Shown here piece after piece: positions 22,865-34,330 of a stretch of DNA of 64,000 nucleotides. This DNA is from Labia minor. Its lineage: Eukaryota > Arthropoda > Insecta > Dermaptera > Spongiphoridae. Position 1 is the first letter of the stretch; every line of letters starts with the position of its first letter. The translations under genes and the position numbers were made by a program. The notes beneath the pieces were generated by a model. The model did not search any database. It was not told the DNA's origin and worked only from the letters and a program-made list of their open reading frames with translations. The stretch is from contig OY720345.1 in assembly GCA_963082975.1 (NCBI GenBank), forward strand, positions 75,299,034 to 75,363,033. Direction: 5' to 3'.

Positions 22865-24412
22865 AAAAAAATTTAAAAATCGATTCTTCCTTAAAACACA
22901 CACAACTAAAACTCTATTGAAATAATTAAAAATTAATTGAAAATAAAATAAAAAAATATTATGCTCCGACGAGATTCGATCCTAAGCCTTGATGTTTTTC
23001 CTCATATAAATAGATGAATTAATTCAATTTTATAAAAGAATTAAACTTTGAAAAAACTGTATTAAAATCATTTGTCATCCACTGCAAATTAAAGAAAAAT
23101 GTATATGAACTTGAATGGATGAATAAAAAATATTTTTTTTTAATGATTGAAAATTTGTACAAAATAAATATATATATATATATATGGTGATCTAATAGTA
23201 AAAATTGAATAAATATTTTATATTATTTGATTTATTATTGGATAATAGTAGATAATGAATCAACAAAATGCATGACATGTGTGCAACCCCAAAAAAGGCA
23301 GAATAACAAAATGATTGGGGGAAGAAAGGCTAAAGTTGATAAATAAATCGATTTTAATTTGTCATAAGAGCGAACAGACAGACAGACAGACATGAAGTGA
23401 AGTTGATAAAACGTTATAAAAACACGTAGTATTTAGAAAAATAAAATTCAATTTTATTTATTATGTTTTCTACACTCATAAAAAAATATTATATATAAAT
23501 ATATCGAAATGAAATAAATTAATAAAAATCCTTACATATGTATATTTATATTATTGAATACTTATTCAAAAAAGAGTTATTTCGAAATTGATGTCAATTT
23601 CTAAAGAGTGATTGACATTGAGCCTATTTACACATGGGCGAGTTTTAAATTACTTAAAAGCATAATAAATTATGGTTTATTTACAAAAATGTCTTGAAAG
23701 AAGAAGAAGCCCCTGGCCTGTGACCCATTTAATAATGTGACGTGATAAGGTGACCGATACGTGAAATCGGGCCCAAGGTGATAGACAATGACGTTACCCG
23801 ATGCTTAATTGGTGTAATAAGATATTTAACTTTTTTAACCACCCTCATACGAAATTTTATATATTATATTATATTATATATACCATATATATATATATAT
23901 AATATATTAACGTATAAATGTTAAAGGTATTCAACATGAAATGAAAATCAAAAAAAAAAAAATAAATAAATAAAAATTAAATCAAATATACTAAAAACAC
24001 AAGGATAACTAATAATTTACATTTCCTATATCAATATTAACATTTTATATAAAAAATAATATGACTATAAATTTCTCATAACTAAATAGTTAAATTTTTC
24101 TTCACTTTCAAATATGAAAGGAAAGGAATAGAATTAGAAATACCTATTATCTAACATTATAGAATTTTTAATCAGAAATAATTCTAGGGGTGAAGAAAGT
24201 CTATCACTCTATAATAAATGTTAATTATATAATATCAAAGGGAAAAATTTTTTCTTTATAAATTTAAAAAAAAAATAATTATTAGAATGAATTTATATGA
24301 ACATTTTTGGTTTTCTATTTAAAAAAATATTAAAAACATTTAATTATTTATAAAAAAAAGTTGGTTTTTCAAAATGAAAAAAATTTGAACTTTATTAAAA
24401 ACTTGAAATTGC
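22865..24412. other. AT-rich DNA with a possible SINE head fragment
   Basis: At about 22955-23010 the minus strand holds a B-box-like AGGATCGAATCTCGTCGG; no A box is convincing. A (GACA)n patch lies near 23375 and a (TA)n tract near 23885. About 23620-23820 is slightly less AT-rich. No gene is supported. Confidence 0.45.
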
Positions 24413-24420
24413 CTCTATAA

Positions 24421-24640
24421 CAGGGGTGGGCAAATACTTTTAAGCGCGGGCCAAAATGAAATTTTCAAAATGTCTCCCGGGTCAGATGACCATATTTCGA
24501 AAACACCAAACCGGGACATTTGTAGAAAAAATTTACCTTTTATTTTAGAGCCATATTGAATGAAAGATCGAAATAAGAGCCAAACCATAATAAGCAAAAT
24601 GGCCGGAAACGGCTCGCGGGTCGGCTTTTGCCCACCCCTG
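24421..24640. mobile_element. hAT-type MITE (M3), chimeric
   Basis: 220 bp with strong inverted termini CAGGGGTGGGCAAA and TTTGCCCACCCCTG-type, flanked by CTCTATAA (24413-24420) and CTCTAAAA (24641-24648). Inside, from about 24486, is TGACCATATTTCGAAAACAC followed by CCGGGACA, the terminus of a family-B hAT element, so a piece of one MITE is trapped in another. Confidence 0.8.
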
Positions 24641-24750
24641 CTCTAAAAAAAGAGAAATAATTTAATTCTTTTTGGGACGGACTTAAATATTAAATTTTAT
24701 ATTGACGATAGATAATTATAATATATTTTTAAATAAAAAAAACTTTAAAG

Positions 24751-25071
24751 CAGTGTTTTTCAACCTTTTAGTATTCACGGCCCGATTTTCAATCATAATT
24801 TTCATCGCGCCCCCCTTCCCTACTGCATATAATCAAATGAAACAGTTTACCTTTTTTTTAGGACCATATTAATAAAAAAGTCGGAAATGTTGTTTGAGAG
24901 CCTCTTTTATACTCACTGACTTAGTCGAAAATGTTTCAGAGCATCCCAAAATCATCTGACTTTTTTTTTCTTTTTAGAACCATATTTAGAAAAAATCGAA
25001 AATTTTCAAAACTTAATATACTCGCCCCCCCCCCTTCCAGGGGGTCACGCCCCACAGGTTGAGAAGCACTG
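24751..25071. mobile_element. hAT-type MITE (M4)
   Basis: 321 bp with termini CAGTGTTTTTCAACC and GGTTGAGAAGCACTG, and the perfect 8-bp duplication CTTTAAAG (24743-24750 and 25072-25079). The interior has C-runs and the complement of the ATGGTTCTAAAAAAAAGG module. Confidence 0.87.
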
Positions 25072-25196
25072 CTTTAAAGGATCAATATTTTTAAGAAAAT
25101 CAAATTATATTAATAAAAAAACTAAATTTTATATATACTTTTCTTTAAAATTGCAAATATAAACTTTTAGTGTGGATATTGCTCTTAAATACCAGT

Positions 25197-25835
25197 ATTT
25201 ACCGACCGACGTTAGTAAGGGAGGTATTGTTTTCACATCAAATTTCACATGTGGAGATTTTTACATATCTCCACGAATCATGCATTTTCTTAACAGAAAA
25301 AAGTATTTTTAGCATGATGTCTGTCCGTCCGTCTGTCCGTCCGTATAGATGTGTACAGCCTGAACGGCTTAACGGATTTTGATGAAATTTGGTATATTTA
25401 CTTAATGCATCAGTGGGATGAATTGATCAACTTTTGGTGCAAATCCGGAAACCGGAAGTGGTAGTATTAACGATCGACGATAAGAAGGGAAGGGTTATTT
25501 TCGCACCAAATTTCACATAAGGAGATTTTTTTACATATCACCACGAATGTATTGGTTTTATCCTCGGGAAAAATCATCTTCATTATGTTTTTCTTAATTT
25601 AAAATTATATGACGTCACAGCCTCGGGTAACGCCGGCAACGCCGGCTACTTCAGCTATATATTATAAATAAAATAAAATTAAAAATATTTATGTATATCC
25701 ATATCTGTTTTTTATTACATTAATAGATATATTAAAATTATTTGAAATTGTTTCTGTAGCTGGAAATTAATTTATTTCAAACCGTCGGTCGGTTCGGACC
25801 TGGCCACAGGTCAACTTATTTGGATTTCACAATTA
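25197..25835 (+). mobile_element. Family B hAT-like element, copy 3, truncated at both ends
   Basis: Inverted relative to the copy at 9691 and collinear with it from the ACCGACCGACG motif to GGCCACAGGTCAAC. It includes the GTCC-rich simple repeat (25320-25350), the core GATGAAATTTGGTATA and ACCGGAAACCGGAAGTGG. Neither terminal repeat nor a target duplication is present. The 70-residue open frame repeats the one at 6895-7110 because both are copies of the same non-coding repeat. Confidence 0.78.
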
Positions 25836-26746
25836 CTTTCAATAATTTCTAATTTTATGCATAATAATACTTATATATTATTTTTTCACCTGTTTGTAAT
25901 AATAATTATTAATAATATAGTATATAAGATAAACGTCAAACTTGTTTATATTCAAAACAAATTTGAAATGTTTAAAAAACGACAAGATTATTTAAAATTT
26001 AACGCCTCTAAATCTATTTCATGATAAAAACTATATATTTTATCTTGTTCATGTTATGTTATAAAAAAAATATAAATAAATAGCTTAAATAAACAAAAAT
26101 ATTGCTCTTATGAAATTACATTTGAACTCTGAAAATGAAATATTTCATTTTTGAAATAAAAAAAAAAAAACATTCATACAAACCACACTAGTTTGTTCCC
26201 AGTGACTAGAAGAGAGACAAATCGTTCTAACGAGAGGGATAATGGATAAAAATATACAGAATCAGAAAGAAGATACAAGATTATAGGAAAAGATTTATTT
26301 TATTATATTATTTAATAAATAAAACGATTCTATATACATAATTTTCATCAGATAAGCGTTTGGATTGTTTAAATAAAAAAAAAATACTATAAATAATAAT
26401 AATTCAATAAAATTATTATGTCTGTCGAGAAAACTGGAGACAACAAGAAAAGCTATTCTTGTTTCAAGAATCTCATTATGTGGGTATATTCAGATGGATT
26501 TGTATAATAAGCATATATACGCAGATTATAGAATTATTATTATCATCATTCATCCATAATAGAAATTGTACTACGAAAGAATTCTGTATAGTTAAACTAA
26601 TATATACATATAAATATTCAAAAGAGTTTTTATAATAAAATATTCCTTTCCAACTTTTTGAAATATAACAAAAATAAATAAATAAATAAAAAATAAAATA
26701 AAATAAAATTAGGAAAATATATATTGGTATATATTCTATTTATATA
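25836..26746. other. AT-rich DNA, nothing recognised
   Basis: A/T-rich sequence up to the Helitron terminus; no gene is supported. Confidence 0.55.
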
Positions 26747-27342
26747 CTAGCTGCTCAGAGCGCCTTCGGCGCTCTTCACACCTAGACGGGGGCTCCGCCC
26801 CCTGTACCCCCGAGTGGTACATAGTATTTGCTTGACAGTAGTAAAAGGTTTTCATCCATTTTGTTTCAATCAGTATATTACATAAAACATTCATAGAGAT
26901 ATGTAAGAATACTGTGATCTATGCGCACGGCAGTGCGCCGGCCAAGTTCCAGCAAGCAGCGCGCATGCCGTAAGTATATTTACACGAATGGTTTGGAGTC
27001 ACTTTTGACCCCCCTGTATCTCAGTGCCTATTGCAAGTACAGAGATAAAATTTTATCTACGTAGTCATGTACTAGAACTAAAGCAATATGCCAAATTTCA
27101 TAGTTATAGCTTTAGTAGATCCTGAAATATGACCCTGTGAAAATAGCTTATTTTGGAACTGATTCACTGATTGGTCAACAAAATTCTTAGGGTATTTCCA
27201 ATTGTCCTAGCGCTATGAAATTTGGCATACAGGTCGTGTGTTATAAGTAGGTTAACAAAAAATTATGAAATTTAAGAAATCGGTCAAGCTTGAGTTGTTA
27301 TAATCGAATATCAATGCGATTTTAACGAATTCAAACGAATTC

Positions 27343-27712
27343 ATTGGTTTTGTCAGAAACTAATCAAGCTAGGACTTCGAAATTTGGTACACCGATATTA
27401 TTTACAGTTTGTAGATTTCTTTTAAAATTTCGTCAAAATCGGTTAACCGGAAGTGGTACTTTACCTACACTGGTTGCGTTTACCTTTCAAGTAAAGTACC
27501 AGTTTGCTTCGAGATATTTGCTTCCTATTTTGTATATAGATTTAAAAATATGAAAAAAATTCAGATACCAAATTTCATCATGATCTGACTACCGGAAGTG
27601 ACATTTTACCTATACAAGTAGCGTTAGGTGTAAATTATAAATATATATAATAGTGTTAAACCATTTCACTTTATAATTTAAATTAATGTTTGTTTATTTT
27701 TATTGTTATAAC
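27343..27712 (+). repeat. Family D repeat, copy 2, inside Helitron
   Basis: 5'-truncated copy opposite to the one at 19085. It starts near AACTAATCAAGCTAGGAC and contains GAAATTTGGTACACC, ACCGGAAGTGGTAC and the AT-rich end reaching AAATAAACAAAC (as complement). The GT tract and the first half are missing. Confidence 0.75.
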
Positions 27713-27966
27713 TTAACAGTTTCTATATAATTTTCAATTAATATTAATAGTTCTAATTATTTATTATTCAATACAAGTTGGAAATTCAGAACTATAAAAT
27801 AAAAGATCAAATCAAATTATTATATTTAATATATAAACAAATATAATTTTAATTTAAAAAAATTTGCAATTTTTTTAAACACAAAATTGCTTCAAAGGCT
27901 AAGAATGGACGCGGGCGCGGCACAAAAAGGAAAAAATAGAAAGCTTTCTTAAAAAAAAGTATTGAA

Positions 27967-28964
27967 ATCTAATCAAAAACATACCTGTTAAAAAGGGGGC
28001 CAAGTTCCTATCGGCTATTTGTTTGCCTAAAAAAGGGTTCAAATCCATCCCAATGCCAAGTTTAGATGCACTTCAAAATCATTCATAATCATTTTTATCA
28101 ACAGCCTGATCCACTGGTAAACATTTGGCATTCCAAAGAATCGCCACCACACCCAGTCCTCCGCCTCCTGCATCCAGGCACGCCACTTTATTCACGTCAA
28201 CGGTCCATCTGGCCGAAATTCACTTTACCAAACACCCAACTTAAAATATGGTATAGTTGTTAAAATACGTAGGTACATGGTTTAAAATATCTAAAATTAT
28301 AATACTTAGAAATTTGAACTTGGCAGGTTTTCGTACTGTACGTAACACTAGATTAATTGTATAATTATATTTTTATTATTTAAATATATAAATTAACCTG
28401 CTAATTCTAAGTATTAAAATTGTAGATATTTTAAACCATGTACCTACGTATTTTAACAACTATACCATATTTTAAGTTGGGTGTTTGGTAAAGTGAATTT
28501 CGGCCAGATGAACCGTTGACGTGAATAAAGTGGCGTGTAGTGTGCCTGGATGCAGGAGGCGGAGGACTTGGTGTGGGACTGAGTGTTTTGTACAGCACGA
28601 AAACCTGCCAAGTTCAAATTTCTAAGTATTATAATTTTAGATATTTTAAACCATGTACCTACGTATTTTAACAACTATACCATATTTTAAGTTGGGTGTT
28701 TGGTAAAGTGAATTTCGGCCAGATGGACCGTTGACGTGAATAAAGTGGCGTGCCTGGATGCAGGAGGCGGAGGACTGGGTGTGGTGGCGATTCTTTGGAA
28801 TGCCAAATGTTTACCAGTGGATCAGGCTGTTGATAAAAATGATTATGAATGATTTTGAAGTGCATCTAAACTTGGCATTGGGATGGATTTGAACCCTTTT
28901 TTAGGCAAACAAATAGCCGATAGGAACTTGGCCCCCTTTTTAACAGGTATGTTTTTGATTAGAT
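27967..28964. repeat. Large near-perfect palindrome with an extra internal repeat
   Basis: Arms 27967-28335 and 28598-28964 are about 368 nt each and almost identical as reverse complements, so the same 65-residue frame is read from both (28066-28263 plus and 28668-28865 minus). The 262-nt spacer holds a third, partial copy of the inner arm (about 28389-28605) in the right-arm orientation. A B-box-like GGGTTCAAATCC occurs in each arm. No known protein is recognised. Confidence 0.8.
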
Positions 28965-29110
28965 ATAATTAACGTCAAAATTTTTCGGTCAGACAGACAA
29001 ATATAAAAAATTCTAAACTCACTTTTGGCTTCCAAAGATCATGAAAGGTCTGCAAAAAATTTTAAATTCTGAGCAATGTGCAGACAAAAACCTTTTTTTA
29101 TATATATAGA

Positions 29111-29330
29111 TAATAATAATAAAAAACATTTTAATAAATTTAAAAAATATACCCAATTTAAAAATGTCAAAAATTTAAAATAACTTTATATCATCATATT
29201 TTAATTTTTATATATTTTCACTTCATAAAATACTAAATAATATTTTTTTTTTATTATTCAATGATAAAATTTATATATTATTATATTATATGTATTATAG
29301 AAAAGAAGAAATATTCAATTAAATAAAAAA
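29111..29330. other. AT-rich spacer
   Basis: Low-complexity sequence between two Helitron pieces; nothing assigned. Confidence 0.5.
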
Positions 29331-29858
29331 TAATTTATGATAAAAATATGATCTAATAAATATTTTATTAAATTAATTAAAATGAGAACTTTTAGAATAA
29401 ATGATTTAAATGCATTGATATTTGAATATTAGAATTTAAAATAAAAAGTGAAATATTATAATAATTCTTTAATTGGGAATCGCTATGATAATTCATTGTT
29501 TGAAATGATTTCGCTAGGGACAGTGGGCCACGCCAGGCTCTTGAATGAACAACACGGAGAATTATATAAACTTTAAAAAATTAATTTCTGCGGTTATTGA
29601 TTAAATATTAATAAAATTTATAGCCTATGTTACTCTAGGGGTATATAAGAATATTGTGATGTAATTTCAAAGAAATCGGTTCAGCCAATTCTGAGTCTAT
29701 AAAATAGTAATTTTCCGGACAGACAGACAGACAGACAGACAGACATGAAAAATTCTAAAGTCACTTTTGGATTCTAGAGGTCATGAAACGCGAAGATATG
29801 CAAAAATTTTTAAATTCTGAGCAATGTGCAGACAAAAACCTTTTTTTATATATATAGA
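29330..29858 (-). mobile_element. Helitron 5' portion H1b
   Basis: Collinear with 38640-39050 of the second Helitron (shared words: AGTGGGCCACGCC, GAATGAACAACACGGAGAA, TAGCCTATGTTAC). It ends with the same TCTATATATATAAAAAAAGG terminus (minus strand) as H1. It contains a (GACA)7 tract at 29715-29743. The CTAG end is absent, so it is a truncated copy. Confidence 0.7.
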
Positions 29859-30985
29859 AGACTTAAGACTTATATTAAGCAAGATAATATATGTTAATAA
29901 GGTAAAGCACTCAACTTTTATTTAATAATATATTAGGAGTATGATTATAAAGGGATATAAATTATTTTGTTTTTATAATTTATCTAAAAGTAATGATGAG
30001 CCAGTCTTACGTCCTTGTCTTATTTAATCATTCACTTTCATTAGAAGAAAATATTGTTTTTTTTTTTTTTTAATTTTTATTTATTATAATTTTACAGATA
30101 TAATTTATTAATGATTACATTTTATTATCTATAAAATAAAAAAAGAAAAAATAAAAAAAAAAATATTAAAAATTAATAAATAATATATTCTTTAGAAAAA
30201 GTACCAACGATTAGTTCATATTATTTTTTAATAAATTCTTAGTATATAATTACTTATATTCAATGTTTATAAAAATAAATATTATATTTAACAATAAAAT
30301 TATTTCTATTAATAAAAATAGAAATGTTTTATAATATAAATTAACGGAAATGAAAAATAAATAAATAAATATCAATAATATAAAAATAAATTAAATATTA
30401 AAAAAAAAGAAACATAAATGGACGTTGTCAGCACAATTCAGGTGCTTTTATTTCTTCCAAGCATTGATTGATAAGCCACTTGGCCAATTCACTTGAATTA
30501 TTATAGATAAAAAAAATTAAAAAATATTTTCTTTAGTTTGCTTTGCTTAGTGAATATGAAAAGAAGACAAAATGTCTGATTGAGTCTTTACCAGGTGATT
30601 AACATATATCGAATTATTTTAAATTAATATTTAATAATTATTAAATATTATTTTAATTATTTATTTGTTTCTTATACTTTTTAAATATATATATTTCGTA
30701 TGGATTAAATTCAATTTCATTAATTTTAACTCAAGCATTTTTTCAATCCTGTTATTCTTCACACCTTACGTTTATCTATCTTAATTAATTTATTATAAAT
30801 TTTAATTTTTATTATTTATCATTTAATAAACGTGAGTTACAAATTTTTGTAAAAAACAAAAATAGAAAGAAAAAAAATGTTTATTTCGAAAACCATTTTG
30901 AGACTTCACTACATATATATCAATTTTATTCTAATATTTTATTTATTTTAAGATTTAAAATTAATATTTTTCTTTATATTTTCAG
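29859..30985. other. AT-rich DNA, possibly intronic
   Basis: A/T-rich sequence without transposon signatures, ending in a polypyrimidine-like tract before the candidate microexon. Confidence 0.5.
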
Positions 30986-31024
30986 GAATATAAACCGTCC
31001 ATCTATTGAAGATTCCTTGGTGAG
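30986..31024 (+). CDS. Candidate 39-nt symmetric microexon of an unrecognised gene
   Basis: Seen: acceptor TTTCTTTATATTTTCAG, then 39 nt, then donor GTAAGT. Only one of three forward frames is open, encoding NINRPSIEDSLV with both junctions in phase 2, so the exon could be skipped or included without a frameshift (13 codons). Many insect neuronal and muscle genes carry such cassette microexons, but I do not recognise the peptide and no neighbouring exon could be identified. Chance occurrence of good splice sites in AT-rich DNA is a real alternative. Confidence 0.3.
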
Positions 31025-32739
31025 GTAAGTTTAATTATATTATTATTTTTATTTTATTTTATAGGTATTATGTATTCGAAAATTAATATATGTAGTCCCA
31101 TATATTTAAACCAGCGATCGGGGAATCGAGGTAAATTACCCCAAATGGGGTAAAAATGAAATTTTGGGGGGTAAAAATAAAACTTTTGTGAGTAAAATGT
31201 ATATATTTTTAATTTGCTATTTTATAAACCTGTGTTAGTATTTTTACAAATTAAATTTTTAGTTATTGTTTTCTTTTCAAAATTATCATGGGGGGCTATA
31301 ATAGGAAACATGTTAAAAAGAGGCGATTTCTTTTCTTTTTTTGCTCTTCACCATGGGATAATATCAACTATCTAAATATTAAATCATTGCAATCGAACTT
31401 TTTCCATTATCTTCAATTTAATTTTTAATTTTTAAATTAACCCCAAATTGAATAATCTAAAATGTATAGAGATGTTTGCACTTTATTGTTTTCCTTTTGT
31501 TTTTTTCTTTTAAAGTGTTTTTAAAATACCATATTTTTGACAAGTTTAAAAGATATTGAAAAAAACTCATTAAGGTGTGAAATCTTTTATCCAGTCCTTG
31601 TCATAAATTTAAAAACATATTTGACATAACTAAAGCAAAATAAACTTTAACAAAAAACAAAAAACATTAAAGTAAAATATCCATTTGAACTATTTCTATT
31701 AAAAAAAAACATTTTTGTGAGCAACATTAAAATCATTCATCTTACGTACCGCGTTTGCTGCTCATTTTAAGTCTAATTTCTTTTTTGTTAATTAATATTA
31801 AATATATATTAATTTTCATAAATCTTCTATATAATATGTATAATAATTTATTATTTTAATTAAACAAAAAATTCTTTAGTTAAACAATTCTTTTTAAAAA
31901 AAAACAAAATCTTTGAAAACTAATCAAATACGTTGTCTGTTCTGAATCACCTACACACCCCAGGTATGTTTCTTAAGCTGTCCATTGCTGGTGGTCCCTG
32001 TTCTTTAGATGAACCCAAGAAGTGTTGTTATACGTTTTATTTTTGTTCCTTCTTTTTTTTTTACTTTTGAACCAACACGCAAACTAGAACGTATTATATA
32101 GAAAGATCGAGTCTGTAATCCAATGAAAAGTTCAGTATGTTATTTATTTATTTCTTTTCGATCTTTAAAGATCGATTAACGCAAATTAAACTCATTATAG
32201 CTAATGGGCTATCAGGTATTTGTTACAGCTATCTTCGAGTGCATGTACACCAACATTTCCTTTAACACTTTACCATTTCATGTCTATCTTGATTGATAAT
32301 CTATATATAGATTTTTTAAAAGCAAAAAAATAACGGACAGCAAGAATTTTTTTCAAAACATGTTTCTATTGTGAACCATTTTAAGACCACTATCACTTCA
32401 AAGACAACAATTCTTGTTTTCGCTTTTCAAATAAAATAAAATTTAGATCAATTTTTCAGCTTATTAAAAGTGTTTATCTCATAAATATACCTGTATATAT
32501 ATTTAGAGAGAGAGAAAGAAATTAATTGAATTTATGAATTGATTAAAATTCATTAATTTACTTAATTAATAAAAGTTTAAATTACATAAAATTATTTATT
32601 ATATCAAAGTTGAGTTGATAGAACAGAAACATTAACTGACTGACAATTTTAAAATGATTATATTGTAAATATCAGTAAACAATTTGGAAATTAAATTCAT
32701 CTGATCAAAATTATCAGGTATGGATATTATTTTGTCCTT
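31025..32739. other. AT-rich DNA with a possible MITE fragment
   Basis: At 31110-31345 lies CAGCGATCGGGGAATCG followed by GGGGTAAAAATGAAATTTT and a GGGG-rich patch near 31290; this looks like one end of an hAT-type MITE but no opposite terminus was found. The rest, including a somewhat richer patch at 31930-32060, holds no supported gene. Confidence 0.4.
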
Positions 32740-33010
32740 TTGTTCATTTAGTGATCCCATTATTTAAACAAAACGACATCGGATTAATGACAAAGTTCAC
32801 TTTTTCTTCGTACTCGATTTTCTTTGCGTTAGGTTGTTTGCTAGGTCCTATATACCTGAACCCATACAACAAAACGATCCATCACCAGGGGCCAGGAGAT
32901 CTTTAGCAATGATAAGAACCCGGAGACCGTCTATGTTTGTTTATCCAGAGTCTTGTGCACGCCCCGCGAAGATAACTCACTGCATGGAATTTGTTTCCAC
33001 TTAGAAATGA
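32740..33010. promoter_or_regulatory. GC-richer single-copy island, candidate regulatory element
   Basis: About 270 bp of mixed composition (CATCACCAGGGGCCAGGAG and CACGCCCCGCGAAG words) lacking similarity to the repeats in the window. The following Lys-rich 96-residue frame (32953-33243) has no domain and looks like chance. Confidence 0.2.
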
Positions 33011-33283
33011 AAGAAAAGAAAAACATTAGGAAAATAAAAAATGAAAGAAAGAAAATAGACGAATATATAAAACATCTTAAAAATGCTCGATATTTAATAG
33101 CTTTTAAATCTATAAACGAAACCGATCTTTTTTTTGAAATTGAAAGAATTTTTATCTTGATACACTTAATATATATAGTAAATCTCTCTAAAAAATCTCG
33201 AAGATACTCAAATCAATTACATGGTCATTTAATAATCAGTTAATATATGATAAAACAGGTCGGATACCACATCAATATAACTA

Positions 33284-33772
33284 TTAGGACAGGTCAATAA
33301 GTCCGTGACTTTTGGAATGAAACACAGGTTTATGGATAAAACATTATTTTATTTTTCAACGTAATCCAACTTCGACCAACGTTTCTCCAATTTTTTTATC
33401 CCTACCAAAAAATAATTTGTCGAGGGCATCTTTGGTGCCGATTCACCTCGAGAAACCCACTGTTTTGACTGCTGTTTGTGTATGGTGGATCCACGTTTCA
33501 TCTCCGACTACGAAACGGCGCAAAAACTCAGTTTCAGTGATGTTTTTTTCCCGCCAAAAATCATGCTTATTAATGAGCACACGAAAATCTTTTTCCATTT
33601 TCTTCTCAAATCACGAGGTCTGCTATTAATGGAAATCCAACAAAAACTTAAAGACCCAGATGGTCCAAATTTCGACACGAGTCAGCTGATAGGTGCCTGT
33701 TGACAAGAATGTTGCCATTTCATTTTTGAGACAGGAAATTCAAAAAGTCACGGACTTACTGATCTACCCTCG
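33284..33772 (-). mobile_element. Deleted mariner copy 2
   Basis: Right terminal repeat AGTCACGGACTTACTGATC then CCCTCG; left end AGGACAGGTCAATAAGTCC. The right end is followed by TA, the usual mariner target. Between the ends only two pieces of transposase remain (see 33443-33598) plus a short C-terminal tail near 33370, so about two thirds of the gene is gone. Confidence 0.82.
33443..33598 (-). pseudogene. Mariner transposase N-terminal/catalytic fragment
   Basis: A 51-residue minus-strand frame starts MEKDFRVLINKHDFWREK, the usual start of mariner transposases of this group, and then jumps straight to EFLRRFVVGDETWIHHTQT. The latter contains the first catalytic aspartate (GDE) with its typical TWIHH neighbours. 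The helix-turn-helix region and most of the catalytic core between and after these motifs are deleted, and a stop follows GFSR. It cannot be an active transposase. Confidence 0.8.
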
Positions 33773-33984
33773 TATTTATATAGTTTTAATTAATACTTAT
33801 TAATTAAATAAATATTCATAAATGTTAAAAAACAAAGTTCTAATTTACTTTATTTTATTATGACAAAAATCTGTAGGTATATAATAAAAACAAATCATAA
33901 TTATGATGAATAAGTGTCTAAAATTAAATAAAAACATTAAATATTACATGAGATGACACAAAAATTGCAGAATTTACTTAAATA

Positions 33985-34330
33985 ACGAAATCTTTTAGCT
34001 CGGATTGTCTTCCTTCACTGAGTGTCAGGTCATAATCTTAATGAGAGGATTTTTCGTAATCGCCTCGAGGTTAAGTTGCCGTCTATTGTCGTGGTGGTGG
34101 TGCCCAGGTCAGGTTTCATCATTTCAGGGGAACTGGGTTACAATTACAGGTTGCAGCCGTTTTGGCACGCGCGGGTGATAACCTTGCGCCTGGGCGCACT
34201 TGTAGTTCAATGGTGGCGTTGCCCAAGAAATTCCCACGGCTTGCAGCCGGGCTTTGTTGGCCATACAATTCAATTGTATTGATTGCATTCTATAATACAA
34301 GCACGGGGATGTAAACGATGACCTTCCACC
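33985..34330. promoter_or_regulatory. GC-rich single-copy island, candidate regulatory element
   Basis: The most G+C-rich single-copy stretch in the first half, with GTCGTGGTGGTGGTGCCC, GGCACGCGCGGG and GCGCCTGGGCGCACTTG (partly palindromic). It lies between a mariner and plain AT-rich DNA. The plus-strand frame at 34022-34282 shows no known domain. It could be an exon, a promoter/CpG-like region, or a decayed repeat. Confidence 0.25.

Larger units (their letters stand above)
26747..29110 (-). mobile_element. Non-autonomous Helitron H1, composite
   Basis: Read on the minus strand the element begins TCTATATATATAAAAAAAGG after a flanking A and ends with a hairpin (AGAGCGCC, loop GAA, GGCGCTCT), a 6-nt spacer and CTAG followed by a flanking T. 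These are the classic Helitron features: 5' TC, 3' hairpin plus CTAG, A/T insertion, no target duplication. A second hairpin-forming GGGGGCTCCGCCCCC lies inside. The roughly 2.36 kb also contains a family-D copy (27343-27712) and a 1-kb palindrome (27967-28964). No Rep/helicase is encoded. Confidence 0.8.

Noticed and set aside
22668..22901. Recurrent open frame with SFSLRLRKMSVCVCV in several family-A copies
   Set aside because: It recurs because the DNA repeat recurs. It crosses a GT microsatellite, differs in start and end between copies, and flanking substitutions do not favour synonymous change. Not a gene.
25170..25382. 70-residue frame nearly identical to the one at 6895-7110
   Set aside because: Both are the same family-B repeat; the frame passes through a GTCC simple repeat and has no domain.
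28066..28865. Duplicated 65-residue ORF in the palindrome
   Set aside because: Identity at protein level is an automatic result of the inverted DNA repeat; composition gives no sign of a real protein.
29715..29743. CRISPR-like or regulatory array at the GACA repeat
   Set aside because: It is a simple tetranucleotide repeat within a Helitron, without spacers.
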